A stretch of 64,000 bases of DNA from Tetragonia tetragonoides (taxonomy: Eukaryota > Streptophyta > Magnoliopsida > Caryophyllales > Aizoaceae): NCBI GenBank assembly GCA_038025085.1, contig CM076154.1:25038501-25102500 (forward strand), written 5' to 3'. The position numbers and the translations under genes were made by a program. This document shows, piece by piece, positions 1 through 12,609 of this stretch (position 1 is the first letter of the stretch; every line of letters starts with the position of its first letter). Under the pieces are notes generated by a model that saw only the letters and a list, made by a program, of their open reading frames with translations, was not told where the DNA came from and searched no databases.

Positions 1-1510
1 CAAAGCATTTGGGTGCTTTTTCTTAATATACAACACAAAAGACCTCAATTTCTTTCACCCTTGTAATATGAGCTTTTAAAACGCGTAAATACATTCAAAA
101 GCTTGAGTTGAAGCTTGTTGGTACTTGTAAACATCTTTGGTGTAGTTTCTCACTCAAATGAATGCAAAGAAAACATTTGGGTGCGTTCTCTTAATATACA
201 ACACAAAAGAACTCAATCTCTTTCACCCTTGTCGTATGAGCTTTTAAAACGCGTAAATGCATTCAAAAGCTTGTGTTCAAGCTTGTTTGTAGTTGTAAAC
301 ATCCTTGGGGTAGTTTCACACTCAAATGAATGTAAACAAAGCATTTGCGAGCTTTTTCTTAATATAAAACACAAAAGAACTCAATCTCTTTCACCCTGGT
401 TGTAAGAGCTGTTAAAATGCGTAAATGCATTCAAAAGCTTGAGTTGAAGCATGTTTGTACTTGTAAAAATCCTTGGTGTAGTTTCTCATTCAAATGAATG
501 TAAACAAAGCATTTGGGTGCTTTCTCTTAATATACAACACAAAAGAACTCAATCCCTTTCACCCTAGATGTAAGAGCTGTTAAAACGCGTAAATGCATTC
601 AAAAGGTGGAGTTAAAGCTTGTTTGTACTTGTAAACATCCTTGGTGTAGTTTCTCACTCAAATGAATGTAAACAAAGCATTTCGGTGCTTTCTCTTAATA
701 TACAACACAAAAACCTCAATCTCTTTCACCCTAGTCGTATGAGGTTTTAAAACGCGTAAATGCTTTCAAAAGCTTGAGTTGAAGCTTGTTTGTACTTGTA
801 AACATCCTTGGTGTAGTTTCTCCCTCAAATGAATGCAAACAAAGCATTTGGGTGCTTTCTCTTAATATACAACACAAAAGAACTCAGTCTCTTTCACACT
901 AGTCGTATGTGGTTTTAAAACGCATATATGCATTCAAAAGCTTAAGTTGAAGCTTGTTGGTACTTGTAAACATCTTTGGTGTAGTTTCTCACTCAAATGG
1001 ATGCAAAGAAAACATTTGGGTGCGTTCTCTTAATATACAACACAAAAAGAACTCAATCTCTTTCACCCTTGTCGTATGAGCTTTAAAAACGCTTAAATGC
1101 ATTCAAAAGCTTGAGTTCAAGCTTGTTTGTAGTTGTAAACATCCTTGGGATAGTTTCATACTCAAATGAATGCAAAGAAAGCATTTGGGTGCTTTCTCTT
1201 AAAATACAACACAAAAGAACTCAATCTCTTTCACCCTACTCGTAAGAGCTGTTAAAACGCGTAAATACATTCAAAAGCTTGAGTTGAAGTTTGTTTGTAC
1301 TTGTAAACATCCTTGGTTAAGTTTCTTACTCAAATGAATGCAAACAAAGCATTTATACTCGTAATCAAGATTTAACTCCACCTTTTGAATGCAAACAAAG
1401 CTTTTGGGTGCTTTCTCTGAAAATACAACACAAAAGAACTCAATCTCTTTCACCCTAGATGTAAGAGCTGTTAAAACACGTAAATGCATTCAAAAGGTGG
1501 AGTTAAAGCT
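1..1510 (+). repeat. 168-bp satellite array, F orientation
   Basis: About nine head-to-tail monomers. Each carries in order a GTTTGTACTTGTAAAC segment, a TTTCTCACTCAAATGAATG segment, the AAAGCATTTGGGTGCTTT inverted repeat, an AATATACAACACAAAAG segment, CTCAATCTCTTTCACCC, and AAAACGCGTAAATGCATTC. Monomers differ from one another by scattered substitutions, such as CTAGTCGTATGAG versus CTAGATGTAAGAG before the ACGCGT box. A local break at 1351-1395 splices an R fragment (TTTAACTCCACCTTTTG) between two F fragments. No gene is present. Confidence 0.95.
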
Positions 1511-4440
1511 TTGTTTGCATTCATCGGAGTGAGTAACTACACCAAGGATGTTTACAAGTACAAACAAGCTTCAACTCAAGCTTTTGAATGTATTTACGCG
1601 TTTTAACAGCTCTTACGAGTAGGGTGAAAGAGATTGAGTTCTTTTGTGTTGTATTTTCAGAGAAAGCACCCAAATGCTTTCTTTGCATTCATTTGAGTGT
1701 GAAACTACCCCAAGGATGTTTACAACTACAAACAGGCTTGAACTCAAGCTTTTGAATGCATTTAAGCGTTTTAAAAGCTCATACGACAAGGGTGAAAGAG
1801 ATTGAGTTCTTTTGTGTTGTATATCAAGAGAACGCACCCAAATGTTTTCTTTGCATTCATTTGAGTGAGAAACTACACCAAGGATGTTTACAAGCACAAA
1901 CAAGCTTTAACTCAACATTTTGAATGCATTTACGCATTTTAACACCTCTTACAACTAGGGTGAAAGAGATTGAGGTCTTTTGTGTTGTATATTAAGAGAA
2001 AGCACCCAAATGCTTTCTTTGCATTAATTTGAGTGAGAATCTACACCAAGGATGTTTACAAGTACAAACATGTTTAAATCCACATTTTGAATGCATTTAC
2101 GCGTTTTAACAGCTCTTACATCTAGAGTGAAAGAGATTGAGGTCTTTTCTGTTGTATATTAAGAGAAAGCACCCAAATGCTTTATTTGCATTCATTTGAG
2201 TGAGAAACTACACCAAGGATGTTTACAAGTACAAACAAGCTTCAACTCAAGCTTTTGAATGCATTTACGCGTTTTAAAAGCGCATACGACTAGGGTGAAA
2301 GAGACTGAGTTCTTTTGTGTTGAAAATTAAGAGAAAGCACCCAAATGCTTTGTTTGCATTCATTTGAGTAGGAAACTACACCAAGGATGTTTACAAGTAC
2401 AAACAAGCTTCAGCTTAAGCTTTTGAATGCATTTACGCGTTCTAAAAGCTCATATGACTAGGGTGAAAAAGATTCAGTTCTTTTGTGTTGTACATTAAGA
2501 GAAAGCAACCAAAAGCTTTGTTTGCATTCATTTCAGTGAGAAACTACACGAAGAATGTTTACAAGTACAAACAAGCTTTAACTCAAGCTTTTGATAGCAT
2601 ATACGCGATTTAAAACCTCATACGACTAGGGTGAAAGAGATTGAGTTCTTTTGTGTTGTATATTAAGAGAAAGCACCCAAATGCTTTGTTTGCATTCATT
2701 TAAGTGAGAAACTACACCAAGGATGTTTACAAGAACAAAAAAGTTTCAACTCAAGCTTTTGAATGTATTTACGCGTTTTAACAACTCTTACGACTAGGGT
2801 GAAAGTGCTTGAGGTCTTTTGTGTTGTATATTAAGAGAAAGCACCCAAATGCTTTGTTTGCATTCATTTGAGTGAGAAACTACACCTAGGATGTTTACAG
2901 CTACAAACAAGCTTTAACTCCACCTTTTGAATGCATTTACGCGTTTAAAAAGCTCATATGACTAGGGTGAAAAAGATTGAGTTCTTTTGTGTTGTATATT
3001 AAGAGAAAGCACCAAATGCTTTGTTTGCATTCATTTGAGTGAGAAACTACACCAAGGATGTTTACAAGCACAAACAAGCTTTAACTCCACCTTTTGAATG
3101 TATTTACGCGTTTTAACAGCTCTTACGATTAGGGTGAAAGAGATTGAGGTCTTTTGTGTTGTATATTAAGAGAAAGCACCCAAATGCTTTGTTTGCATTC
3201 ATTTGAGTGAGAAACTACACCAAGGATGTTTACAAGTACAAACAAGCTTTAACTCCACCTTTTGAATGCATTTACGCGTTTTAACAGCTCTTTCATCTAG
3301 GGTGAAAGAGATTGAGTTCTTTTGTGTTGTATATTAAGAGAAAGCACCCAAATGCTTTGTTTGCATTCATTTGAGGGAGAAACTACACCAAGGATGTTTA
3401 CAAGTACAAACAAGCTCCAACTCAAGCTTTTGAATGTATTTACGCGTTTTAAAAGCTCACATGACTAGAGTGAAAGAGATTGAATTCTTTTGTGTTGTAT
3501 ATTAAGAGAAAGCACCCAAATGCTTTGTTTGCATTCATTTGAGTGAGAAACTACACCAAGGATGTTTACAAGTACAAACAACCTTTACCTCCACCTTTTG
3601 AATGCATTTACGCGTTCTAAGAGCTCATATGACTAGGGTGAAAAAGATTGAGTTCTTTTGTGTTGTATATTAAGAGAAAGCAACCAAAATCTTTGTTTGC
3701 ATTCATTTCAGTGAGAAACTACACCAAGGATGTTTACAAGTACAAACAAGCTTCAACTCAAGCTTTTGAATGTATTTACGCGTTTGAACAGCTCTTACGA
3801 GTAGGGTGAGAGAGATTGAGTTCTTTTCTGTTGTATATTAAGAGAAAGCACACAAATTCTTTGTGTGCAATCATTTGAGTGAGAAACTACACCAAGGATG
3901 TTTACAAGTACAAACAAGCGTCAACTCAAGCTTTTTTATGCATTTAAGCGTTTTAAAAGCTCTTACGACTAGGGTGAAAGAGATTGAGTTCTTTTGTGTT
4001 ATATATTAAGAGAAAGAACACAAATGCTTTGTTTGCATTCATTTGAGTGAGGAACTACACCAAGAATGTTTACAAGTACAAACAAGCTTCAACTCAAGCT
4101 TTGAATGCATTTACGCCTTTTAAAAGCTCATATGACAAGGGTGAAAAAGATTGAGTTCTTTCGTGTTGTATATTAAAGGAAAGCACCCAAATGCTTTGTT
4201 TGCATTCATTTGAGTGAGGAACTACACCAAGAATGTTTACAAGTACAAACAAGCTTCAACTCAAGCTTTGAATGCATTTACGCCTTTTAAAAGCTCATAT
4301 GACTAGTGTGAAAAAGATTGAGTTCTTTCGTGTTGTATATTAAGAGAAAACACCCAAAAGCTTTGTTTGCATTCATTGGAGTGAGAAACTACACCAAGGA
4401 TGTTTACAAGTACAAACAAGCTTCAACTCAAAATTTTGAA
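1511..4440 (-). repeat. 168-bp satellite array, R orientation
   Basis: After a switch at about 1506-1512 the plus strand reads the complement of the monomer (GCATTCATTTGAGTGAGAAA, then ACACCAAGGATGTTTACAAG). The block holds about 17 monomers. Variant forms alternate, including CAACTCAAGCTTTTGAATG versus TAACTCCACCTTTTGAATG between the HindIII box and the ACGCGT box. This pair of variant types recurs all through the window. The 3' part of the block belongs to a diverged duplication with 5140-6850. Confidence 0.95.
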
Positions 4441-4680
4441 TGTATTCACAATCAAATGAATGCAAATAAAGCATTTGGGTGCTTTCTCTTAATATATGAC
4501 ACAAAAGAACTCAATCTCTTTCACCCTAGATGTAAGAGCTGTTAAAACGCGTAAATGCATTCAAAAGGTGGAGTTAAAGCTTGTTTGTACTTGTAAATAT
4601 CCTTGGTGTAGTTTCTCACTCAAATGAATGCAAACAAACATTTGGGTGCTTTCTCTTAAATGAATGCAAACAAAGCATTT
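4441..4680 (+). repeat. short F segment between R blocks
   Basis: The R block ends in AACTCAAAATTTTGAATG and the F segment begins CACAATCAAATGAATGC. This is the recurrent asymmetric head-to-head junction of the window. The segment is about 1.4 monomers long and ends with a doubled fragment: TTTCTCTTAAATGAATGC is followed by AAACAAAGCATTTGAG, which runs straight into an R monomer. Confidence 0.88.
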
Positions 4681-6640
4681 GAGTTCTTTTGTGTTGTATA
4701 TTAAGAGAAGACACCCAAATGCTTTGTTTGCATTCATTTGAATGAGAAACTACACCAAGGATGTTTACAAGTACAAACAAGCTTTAACTCCACCTTTTGA
4801 ATGCATTTACGCGATTTAGCAGCTCTTTCATCTAGGGTGAAAGAGATTGAGTTCTTTTGTGTTGTATATTAAGAGAAAGCACCCAAATGCTTTGTTTGCA
4901 TTCATTTGAGGGAGAAACTACACCAAGGATGTTTACAAGTACAAACAAACTTCAACTCAAGCTTTTGAATGTATTTACGCGTTTTAAAACCTCATATGAC
5001 TAGGGTGAAAGAGATTGAGTTGTTTTGTGTTGTATATTAAGAGAAAGCACCCAAATGTTTTGTTTGCATTCATTTGAGTGAGAAACTACACCAAGGATGT
5101 TTACAAGTACAAACAAGCTTTAACTCCACCTTTTGAATGCATTTACGCGTTCTAAGAGCTCATATGACTAGGGTGAAAAAGATTCAAATCTTTTGTGTTG
5201 TACATTAAGAGAAAGCAACCAAAAGCTTTGTTTGCATTCATTTCAGTGAGAAACTACACGAAGAATGTTTACAAGTACAAACAAGCTTTAACTCAATCTT
5301 TTTATAGCATATACGCGTTTTAAAACCTCATACGACTAGGGTGAAAGAGATTGAGTTCTTTTGTGTTGTATATTAAGAGAAAGCACCCAAATGCTTTGTT
5401 TGCATTCATTTAAGTGAGAAACTACACCTAGGATGTTTACAAGAACAAAAAAGCTTCAACTCAACCTTTTGAATGTATTTACGCGTTTTAACAGCTCTTA
5501 CGACTAGGGTGAAAGTGCTTGAGGTCTTTTGTGTTGTATATTAAGAGAAAGCACCCAAATGCTTTGTTTGCATTCATTTGAGTGAGAAACTACAGTAAGG
5601 ATGTTTACAACTACAAACAAGCTTTAACTCCACCTTTTGAATGCATTTACGCGTTTAAAAAGCTCATATGACTAGGGTGAAAAAGATTGAGTTCTTTTGT
5701 GTTGTATATTAAGAGAAAGCACCCAAATGCTTTGTTTGCATTCATTTGAGTGAGAAACTACACCAAGGATGTTTACAAGCACAAACAAGCTTTAACTCCA
5801 CCTTTTGAATGTATTTACGCGTTTTAACAGCTCTTACGATTAGGGTGAAAGAGATTGAGGTCTTTTGTGTTGTATATTAAGAGAAAGCACCCAAATGCTT
5901 TGTTTGCATTCATTTGAGTGAGAAACTACACCAAGGATGTTTACAAGTACAAACAAGCTTCAACTAAAGCTTTAGAATGTATTTACGTGTTTGAACAGCT
6001 CTTACGAGTAGGGTGAGAGAGATTGAGTTCTTTTCTGTTGTTTATTAAGAGAAAGCACACAAATTCTTTGTGTGCAATCATTTGAGTGAGAAACTACACC
6101 AAGGATGTTTACAAGTACAAACAAGCGTCAACTCAAGCTTTTTATTGAATTTAAGTGTTTTAAAAGCTCTTACGACTAGGGTGAAAGAGATTGAGTTCTT
6201 TTGTGTTGTATATTAAAAGAAAGAACACAAATGCTTTGTTTGCATTCATTTGAGTGAGGAACTACACCAAGAATGTTTACAAGTACAAACAAGCTTCAAC
6301 TCAAGCTTTGAATGCATTTACGCCTTTTAAAAGCTCATATTACTAGGGTGAAAAAGATTGAGTTCTTTCGTGGTGTATATTAAGAGAAAGCACCCAAATG
6401 CTTTGTTTGCATTCATTTGAGTGAGGAACTACACCAAGAATTTTTACAAGTACAAACAAGCTTTGAATGCATTTACGCCTTTTAAAAGCTCATATGACTA
6501 GGGTGAAAAAGATTGAGTTCTTTCGTGTTGTATATTAAGAGAAAACACCCAAAAGCTTTGTTTGCATTCATTGGAGTGAGAAACTACACCAAGGATGTTT
6601 ACAAGTACAAACAAGCTTCAACTCAAAATTTTGAATATAT
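4681..6640 (-). repeat. 168-bp satellite array, R orientation
   Basis: About 11.7 monomers in R orientation. Marker variants include the CAACC-for-CACCC monomer near 5217 and AGCACACAAATTCTTTGTGTG near 6055, both shared with 2430-4440. It ends at a second copy of the AATTTTGAAT..TTCACAATCAAATG junction. Confidence 0.93.
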
Positions 6641-7688
6641 TCACAATCAAATGAATGCAAATAAAGCATTTGGGTGCTTTCTCTTAATATATGACACAAA
6701 AGAACTCAATCTATTTCACCCTAGATGTAAGAGCTGTTAAAACGCGTAAATGCATTCAAAAGGTGGATTTAAAGCTTGTTTGTACTTGTAAACATCCTTG
6801 GTGTAGTTTCTCACTAAAATGAATGCAAACAAAGCATTTGGGTGCTTTCTCTTAATATACAACACAAAAGAACTCAAATCTCTTTCACCCTAATCGTATG
6901 AGGTTTTAAAACGCGTAAATGCTTTCAAAAGCTTGAGTTGAAGCTTGTTTGTACTTGTAAACATCCTTGGTGTAGTTTCTCCCTCAAATGAATGCAAACA
7001 AAGCATTTGGGTGCTTTCTGTTAATATACAACACAAAAGAACTCAATCTCTTTCACCCTAGATGTAAGAGCTGTTAAAACGCGGAAATGCATTCAAAAGG
7101 TGGAGTTAAAGCTTGTTTGTACTTGTAAACATCCTTGGTGTAGTTTCTCACTCAAATGAATGCAAACAAAGCATTTGGGTTGCTTTCTCTTTATATACCA
7201 CACAAAAGAACTCAATTACTTTCACCCAAGTCATAAGAGCTTTCAAAATGCGTAAATGCATTCAAAAGCTTGAGTTGAAACTTGTTTGTACTTGTAAACA
7301 TTCTTGGTGTAGTTTCTCCCTCAAATGAATCCAAACAAAGCATTTGGGTGCTTTCTCTTAATATACAACACAAAAGAACTCAATATCTTTCACCCTAGAT
7401 GTAAGACCTGTTAAAACGCGTAAATGCATGCAAAAGGTGGAGTTAAAGCTTGTTTTTACATGTAAACATACTTGGTGTAGTTTCTCACTCAAATGAATGC
7501 AAACAAAGCATTGGGTGCTTTCTCTTAATATACAACACAAAAGACCTCAATCTCTTTCACCCAAATCGTCAGAGCTGTTAAAACGCGTAAATACATTCAA
7601 AAGCTTGAGTTGAAGCTTGTTTGTACTTGTAAACATCCTTGGTTAAGTTTCTCACTCAAATGGATGCAAACAAAGCTTTTGGTTGCTT
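6641..7688 (+). repeat. 168-bp satellite array, F orientation
   Basis: About six F monomers. It ends at an F-to-R switch near 7689 in which GCTTTTGGTTGCTTTG runs into TATGCATTC. The same switch sequence appears near 29722, 43812 and 56487. Confidence 0.93.
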
Positions 7689-8678
7689 TGTATGCATTCT
7701 TTTGAGTGAGAAACTACACCAAGGATGTTTACAAGTACAAGCAAGCTTCAACTCAAGCTTTTTATTGCATTTAAGCATTTTAACAGCTCATATGACTAGG
7801 GTGAAAGAGATTGCGTTCTATTGTGTTGTATATTAAGAGAAATCACCCAAATGGTTTGTTTGCATTCATTTGAGTGAGAAACTACACCAAGGATGTTTAC
7901 AAGTACAAACAAGTTTCAACTCCAGCTTTTGAATGCATTTACGCGTTTTAACAGCTCTTACGACTAGGCGAAAAGAGATTGAGTTCTTTTGTGTTGTATA
8001 TTAAGAAAAAGCTCGGAAATGTTTTGTTTACATTCATTTGAGTGTGAAACTACCCCAAGGATGTTTACAACTACAAACAAGCTTGAACTCAAGCTTTTGA
8101 ATGCATTTAAGCGTTTTAAAAGCTCATACGACAAGGGTGAAAGAGATTGAGTTCTTTTGTGTTGTATATTAAGACAACGCACCCAAATGCTTTGTTTAGC
8201 ATTCATTTGAGTGAGAAACTTAACCAAAGATGTTTACAAGTACAAACAAGCTTCAACTCAAGCTTTTAAATGCATTTACGCGTTTTAAAACCTCATATAA
8301 CTAGGGTGAAAGAGATAGAGTTCTTTTGTGTTGTATGTTAAGAGAAATCACACAAATGCTTTGTTTGCATTCATTTGAGTGAGAAACTACACCAAGGATG
8401 TTTACAAGTACAAAAAAGCTTCAACTCCAGCTTTTGAATGCATTTACGCGTTTTAAAACCGAAAAGAGATTGAGTTCTTTGTGTTGTATATTAAGAAAAA
8501 GCTCGCAAATGCTTTGTTTAAATTCATTTGAGTGTGAAACTACACCAAGGATGTTTACAACTACAAACAGGCTTCAACTCAAGCTTTTGAATGCATTTAC
8601 GCGTTTTAAAAGCTCATACGACAAGGGTGAAAGAGATTGAGGTCTTTTATGTTGTATATTAAGAGAAAGCACCCAAAT
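7689..8678 (-). repeat. 168-bp satellite array, R orientation
   Basis: About six R monomers, including two of the AAAAAGCTCGCAAATGC or CTCGGAAATG sub-type (AAAGC followed by TCG instead of ACCC). That sub-type loses the AAAGCA/TGCTTT inverted repeat. The block ends where CACCCAAATGAATTTAAA joins ATTTTGAGTTGAAGC. Confidence 0.9.
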
Positions 8679-8811
8679 GAATTTAAAATTTTGAGTTGAA
8701 GCTTGTTTGTACTTGTAAACACATACTTGTTCAAATCATTTAATACACAAAAGACCTCAATCTCTTTCACACAAATGCAAACAAACCTAGTCGTGTTTTA
8801 ACACCCTAGTC
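8679..8811 (+). repeat. degenerate F fragment
   Basis: A shortened, poorly conserved F monomer about 130 bp long. It has lost the GAATGCAAACAAAGC portion in its first half and carries displaced pieces (CACACAAATGCAAACAAACC, then CTAGTCGTGTTTTAACACCC) in its second half. It is flanked on both sides by R monomers. An exact copy lies at plus 22,033. Confidence 0.8.
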
Positions 8812-8989
8812 ATTTGAGTGAGAAACTACACCAAGGATGTTTACAAGTACAAACAAGCTTCAACTGAAGCTTTTGAATGTATTTACGCATTTTAACAGCT
8901 CTTACAACTAGGGTGAAAGAGATTGAGTTCTTTTGTGTTGTATATTAAGAGAAAGCACACAAATGCTTTATTTGCATTCATTTGATTGT
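8812..8989 (-). repeat. R monomer leading into the 5.2-kb HOR
   Basis: One R monomer that carries the ATGCTTTATTTGCATTCATT and TTTGATTGTG variants just before H1. The corresponding monomer before H2 and H3 has GCTCGCAAATGCTTTG and TTTGAGTGTG instead. This difference places the left limit of the tandem 5.2-kb repeat at about 8985-8990. Confidence 0.75.
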
Positions 8990-10966
8990 GAAACTACCCC
9001 AAGGATGTTTACAACTACAAAAAAGCTTGAACACAAGCTTTTGAATGCATTTACGCGTTTTAAAAGCTCATACGACAAGGGTGAAAGAGATTGAGTTCTT
9101 TTGTGTTGTATATTAAGAGAACGCACCCAAATATTTTCTTTGCATTCATTTGAGTGAGAAACTACACCAAAGATGTTTACAAGTTCCAACAAGCTTCACC
9201 TCAAGCTTTTGAATGTATTTACGCGTTTTAAAAGCTCATATTACAAGGGTGAAAGAGATTGAGGTCTTTTGTGTTGTATATTAAGAAAAAGCACCCAAAT
9301 GCTTTTTTTGCATTCATTTGAGTGAGAAACTTAACCAAGGATTCTTACAAGTACCAACAAGCTTCAACATAAGCTTTTGAATGCATATACGCGTTTTAAA
9401 ACGTCATACGACTTGGGTGAAAGAGATTGAGTTCTTTTATGTTGTATTTTCAGAGGAAGCACCCAAAAACTTTGTTTGCATTCATTTGAGTGAGAAACTA
9501 CACCAAGGATGTTTACAAGTACAAACAAGCTTCAACTCAAGCTTTTGAATGCATTTACACATTTTAGCAGCTCTTACAACTAGGGTGAAAGAGATTAAGT
9601 TCTTTTGTGTTGTATATTAAGAAAAAGCTCGCAAATGCTTTGTTTACATTCAATTGAGTGTGAAACTACCCCAAGGATGTTTACAACTACAAAAAGCTTG
9701 AACTCAAGCTTTTGAATGCATTTAAGCGTTTTAAAAGCTCATACGACAAGGGTGAAAGAGATTGTGTTCTTTTGTGTTGTATATTAAGAGAACGCACCCA
9801 AAAGCTTTGTTTGCATTCATTGGAGTGAGAAACTACACCAATGATGTTTACAAGTACAAACAAGCTTCAACTCAAGCTTTTGAATGTATTTACGCGTTTT
9901 AAAACCTCATACGACAAGGGTGAAAGAGATTGAGGTCTTTTGTGTTGTATATTAAAAGAAAGCACCCAAATGCTTTGTTTGCGTTCATTTGAGTGAGAAA
10001 CTACACCAAGGATGTTTACAAGCACAAACAAGCTTTAACTCCACTTTTTGAATGCATTTACGCATTTTAACAGCTCTTACAACTAGGGTGAAAGAGATTG
10101 AGTTCTTTTGTGTTGTATATTAAGAGAAATCACCCAAATGGTTTGTTTGCATTCATTTGAGTGAGAAGCTACACCAAGGATGTTTACAAGTACAAACAAG
10201 TTTCAACTCAAGCTTTTGAATGTATTTACGCGTTTTAACAGCTCTTACGACTAGGCGAAAAGAGATTGAGTTCTTTTGTGTTGTATATTAAGAAAAAGCT
10301 CGCAAATGCTTTGTTTACATTCATTTGAGTGGAAACTACAAACAAGCTTGAACTCAGGCTTTTGAATGCATTTAAGCGTTTTAAAAGCTCATACGACAAG
10401 GGTGAAAGAGATTTAGTTCTTTTGTGTTTTATATTAAGAGAACGCACCCAAATGCTTTGTTTGCATTCATTTGAGTGAGAAACTTACCCAAGGATGTCTA
10501 CAAGTACAAACAAGCTTCAACTCAAGCTTTTGAATGTATTTACGCGTTTTAACAGCTCTTACGATTAGGGTAAGAGAGATTGAGGTCTTTTTTGTTGTAT
10601 ATTAAGAGAAAGCACCCAAATGCTTTGTTTGCATTCATTTGAGTGAGAAACTACACCATGGATGTTTACAAGTACAAACAAGCTTTAACTCCACCTTTTG
10701 AATGCATTTACGCGTTTTAACAGCTCTTACATCTAGGGTGAAAGAGATTGAGTTCTTTTGTGTTGTACATTAAGAGAAAGCACCCAAATGCTTTGTTTGC
10801 ATTCATTTCAGGGAGAAACTACACCAAGGATGTTTAAAAGAACAAACAAGCTTCAACTCAAGCTTTTAAAAGCATTTACGCGTTTTAAAACCTCATACGA
10901 CTAGGGTGAAAGAGATTGAGGTCTTTTGTGTTGTATATTAAGAGAAAGCACCCAAATGCTTTATTT

Positions 10967-11360
10967 GCATTTACGCGTACAACACAAGTACTTGTATTTA
11001 CAAAAATTAAGAGAAATTCATATGAGCCCTTGACGCGTAAATGAATGCAAATGCATCTGGGTGAAAGAGTTTGAGTTCTTTTGTGTTGTATATTAAGAGA
11101 AAGCACCCAAATGCTTGAATTATACATTTAAGAGAAACTACACCAAGGATGTCTACAAGTACAAACAAGCTTCAACTCCACCTACTCAAGTTTGTCCGTT
11201 TTAAAATCTCTTTCACCCAAACACGTTTTGAGCTATACGGGTGTAAGAACTCAAATGCATTTACGCGTTCAGAACGCACTCAAAAGTCTTTTGTTCTAGT
11301 TTCTCACTCAAATGAATACAACACAAGCTTGAACTCCACCTTTTGAATGCATTACATGTA
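10967..11360. repeat. shuffled satellite island inside H1
   Basis: About 390 bp in which fragments of 15-60 bp alternate between R and F. Pieces include TACGCGTACAACACAAGTAC, GAATTATACATTTAAG, an R fragment CTACAAGTACAAACAAGC, an F fragment ATCTCTTTCACCCAAAC, then TTTTGAGCTATACGGGTG. The words GAATTATACATTTAAG and GAGCTATACGGG are absent from ordinary monomers but recur in the degenerate region near 51.7-51.9 kb. Copies lie at about 16172, 21376, 33000 and 38205. Confidence 0.8.
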
Positions 11361-12195
11361 AACATCATTGGGGTAGTTTCACACTCAAATGAATGTAAAC
11401 AAAGCATTTGCGAGCTTTTTCTTAATATAAAACACAAAAGAACTCAATCTCTTTTCGCCTAGTGGTAAGAGCTGTTAAAACGCCTAAATGCATTCAAAAG
11501 CTTGAGTTGAACCTTGTTTGTACTTGTAAACATCCCTGGTGTAGTTTCTCACTCAAATGAATTCAAACAAACCATTTGGGTGATTTCTCTTAATATACAA
11601 CACAAAAGAACTCAACCTCTTTCACCCTAGATGTAAGAGCTGTTAATACGCGTAAATGCATTCAAAAGATGGAGTTAAAGCTTGTTTGTACTTGTAAACA
11701 TCCTTGATGTAGTTTCTCCCTCAAATGAATGCAAACAAAGCATTTGGGTGCTTTCTCTTAATATACAACACAAAAGAACTCAATCTCTTTCACCCTAGAT
11801 GTAAGAGCTGTTAAAAGGCGTAAATGCATTCAAAAGATGGCGTTAAAGCTTGCTTGTACTTGTAAACATCCTTGGTGTAGTTTCTCACTCAAATGAATGC
11901 AAACAACGCATTTGGGTGCTTTCTCTTAATATACAACACAAAAGACCTCAATCTCTTTCACCCTAGTCAGGAGATTTTAAAACGCGTAAATACATTCAAA
12001 AGGTTGGTTTGAAGCTTGTTGGTACTTGTAAACATCCTTGGTTATGTTTCTCACTCAAATGAATGCAAACAAAGCATTTGGGTGCTTTCTCTTAATATAC
12101 AACACAAAAGAACTCAATCTTTTTCACCCTAGTCATATGAGCTTTTAAAACGCGTAAATGCATTCAAAAGCTTGAGTTGAAGCTTGTTTGTATTT
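11361..12195 (+). repeat. F array inside H1
   Basis: About five F monomers. Several carry the AAAAGATGGAG or AAAAGATGGCG variant in place of AAAAGGTGGAG. It ends where TTTGTATTTGAAAAA joins AGATTGAGTTC, an F-to-R switch through an A-run. Confidence 0.9.
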
Positions 12196-12609
12196 GAAAA
12201 AAGATTGAGTTCTTTTGTGTTGTATATTAAGAGAACGCACCCAAATGTTTTCTTTGCATTCATTTGAGTGACAAACTACACCAATGATGTTTACAAGTAC
12301 CAACAAGCTTCAACTTAAGCTTTTGAATGCATATACGCGTTTTAAAACCTCATACGACTAGGGTGAAAGAGTTTGAGTTCTTTTGTGTTGTATTTTCAAA
12401 GAAAGCACCCAAAAGCTTTGTTTGCATTCATTGGAGTGACAAACTGCACGAAGGATGTTTACAAGTACAAACAAGCTTCAACTCAAGCTTTTGAATGTAT
12501 TTACGCGTTTTAACAGCTCTTACGACTAGGGTGAAAGAGATTGAGTTCTTTTCTGTTGTATATTAAGAGAAAGCACACAAATGCTTTATTTGCATTCATT
12601 TGATTGTGA
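12196..12609 (-). repeat. R segment inside H1
   Basis: About 2.5 R monomers. It ends in ATTCATTTGATTGTGAA joined to TACATTCAAAATTTTGAG. This is the recurrent head-to-head junction seen at 4441, but in the opposite orientation. Confidence 0.9.

Larger units (their letters stand above)
2430..6850. repeat. diverged local duplication, about 2.2-2.7 kb
   Basis: Rare variants recur at a fixed offset. TACATTAAGAGAAAGCAACC at 2491 matches 5201, and CATTTAAGTGAG near 2697 matches 5407 (offset 2710). TTTGAACAGCTCTTACGAG near 3784 matches 5991 (offset 2207). The R-to-F junction near 4440 matches the one near 6635 (offset 2195). The change from 2710 to 2207 equals 503 bp, close to three monomers, which are present at about 3240-3743 and missing from the second copy. 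The last 12-bp step is a small deletion near 6460. The copies differ at several sites, so this duplication looks older than the 22-kb one. Confidence 0.7.

Noticed and set aside
11226..11242. Near-match to a CENP-B box (TTTTGAGCTATACGGGT, one of nine key positions wrong)
   Set aside because: A one-mismatch hit is expected by chance several times in 64 kb on two strands. It is confined to the shuffled island and its HOR copies and is not in the standard monomer. Plants are not known to use a CENP-B box in this way.
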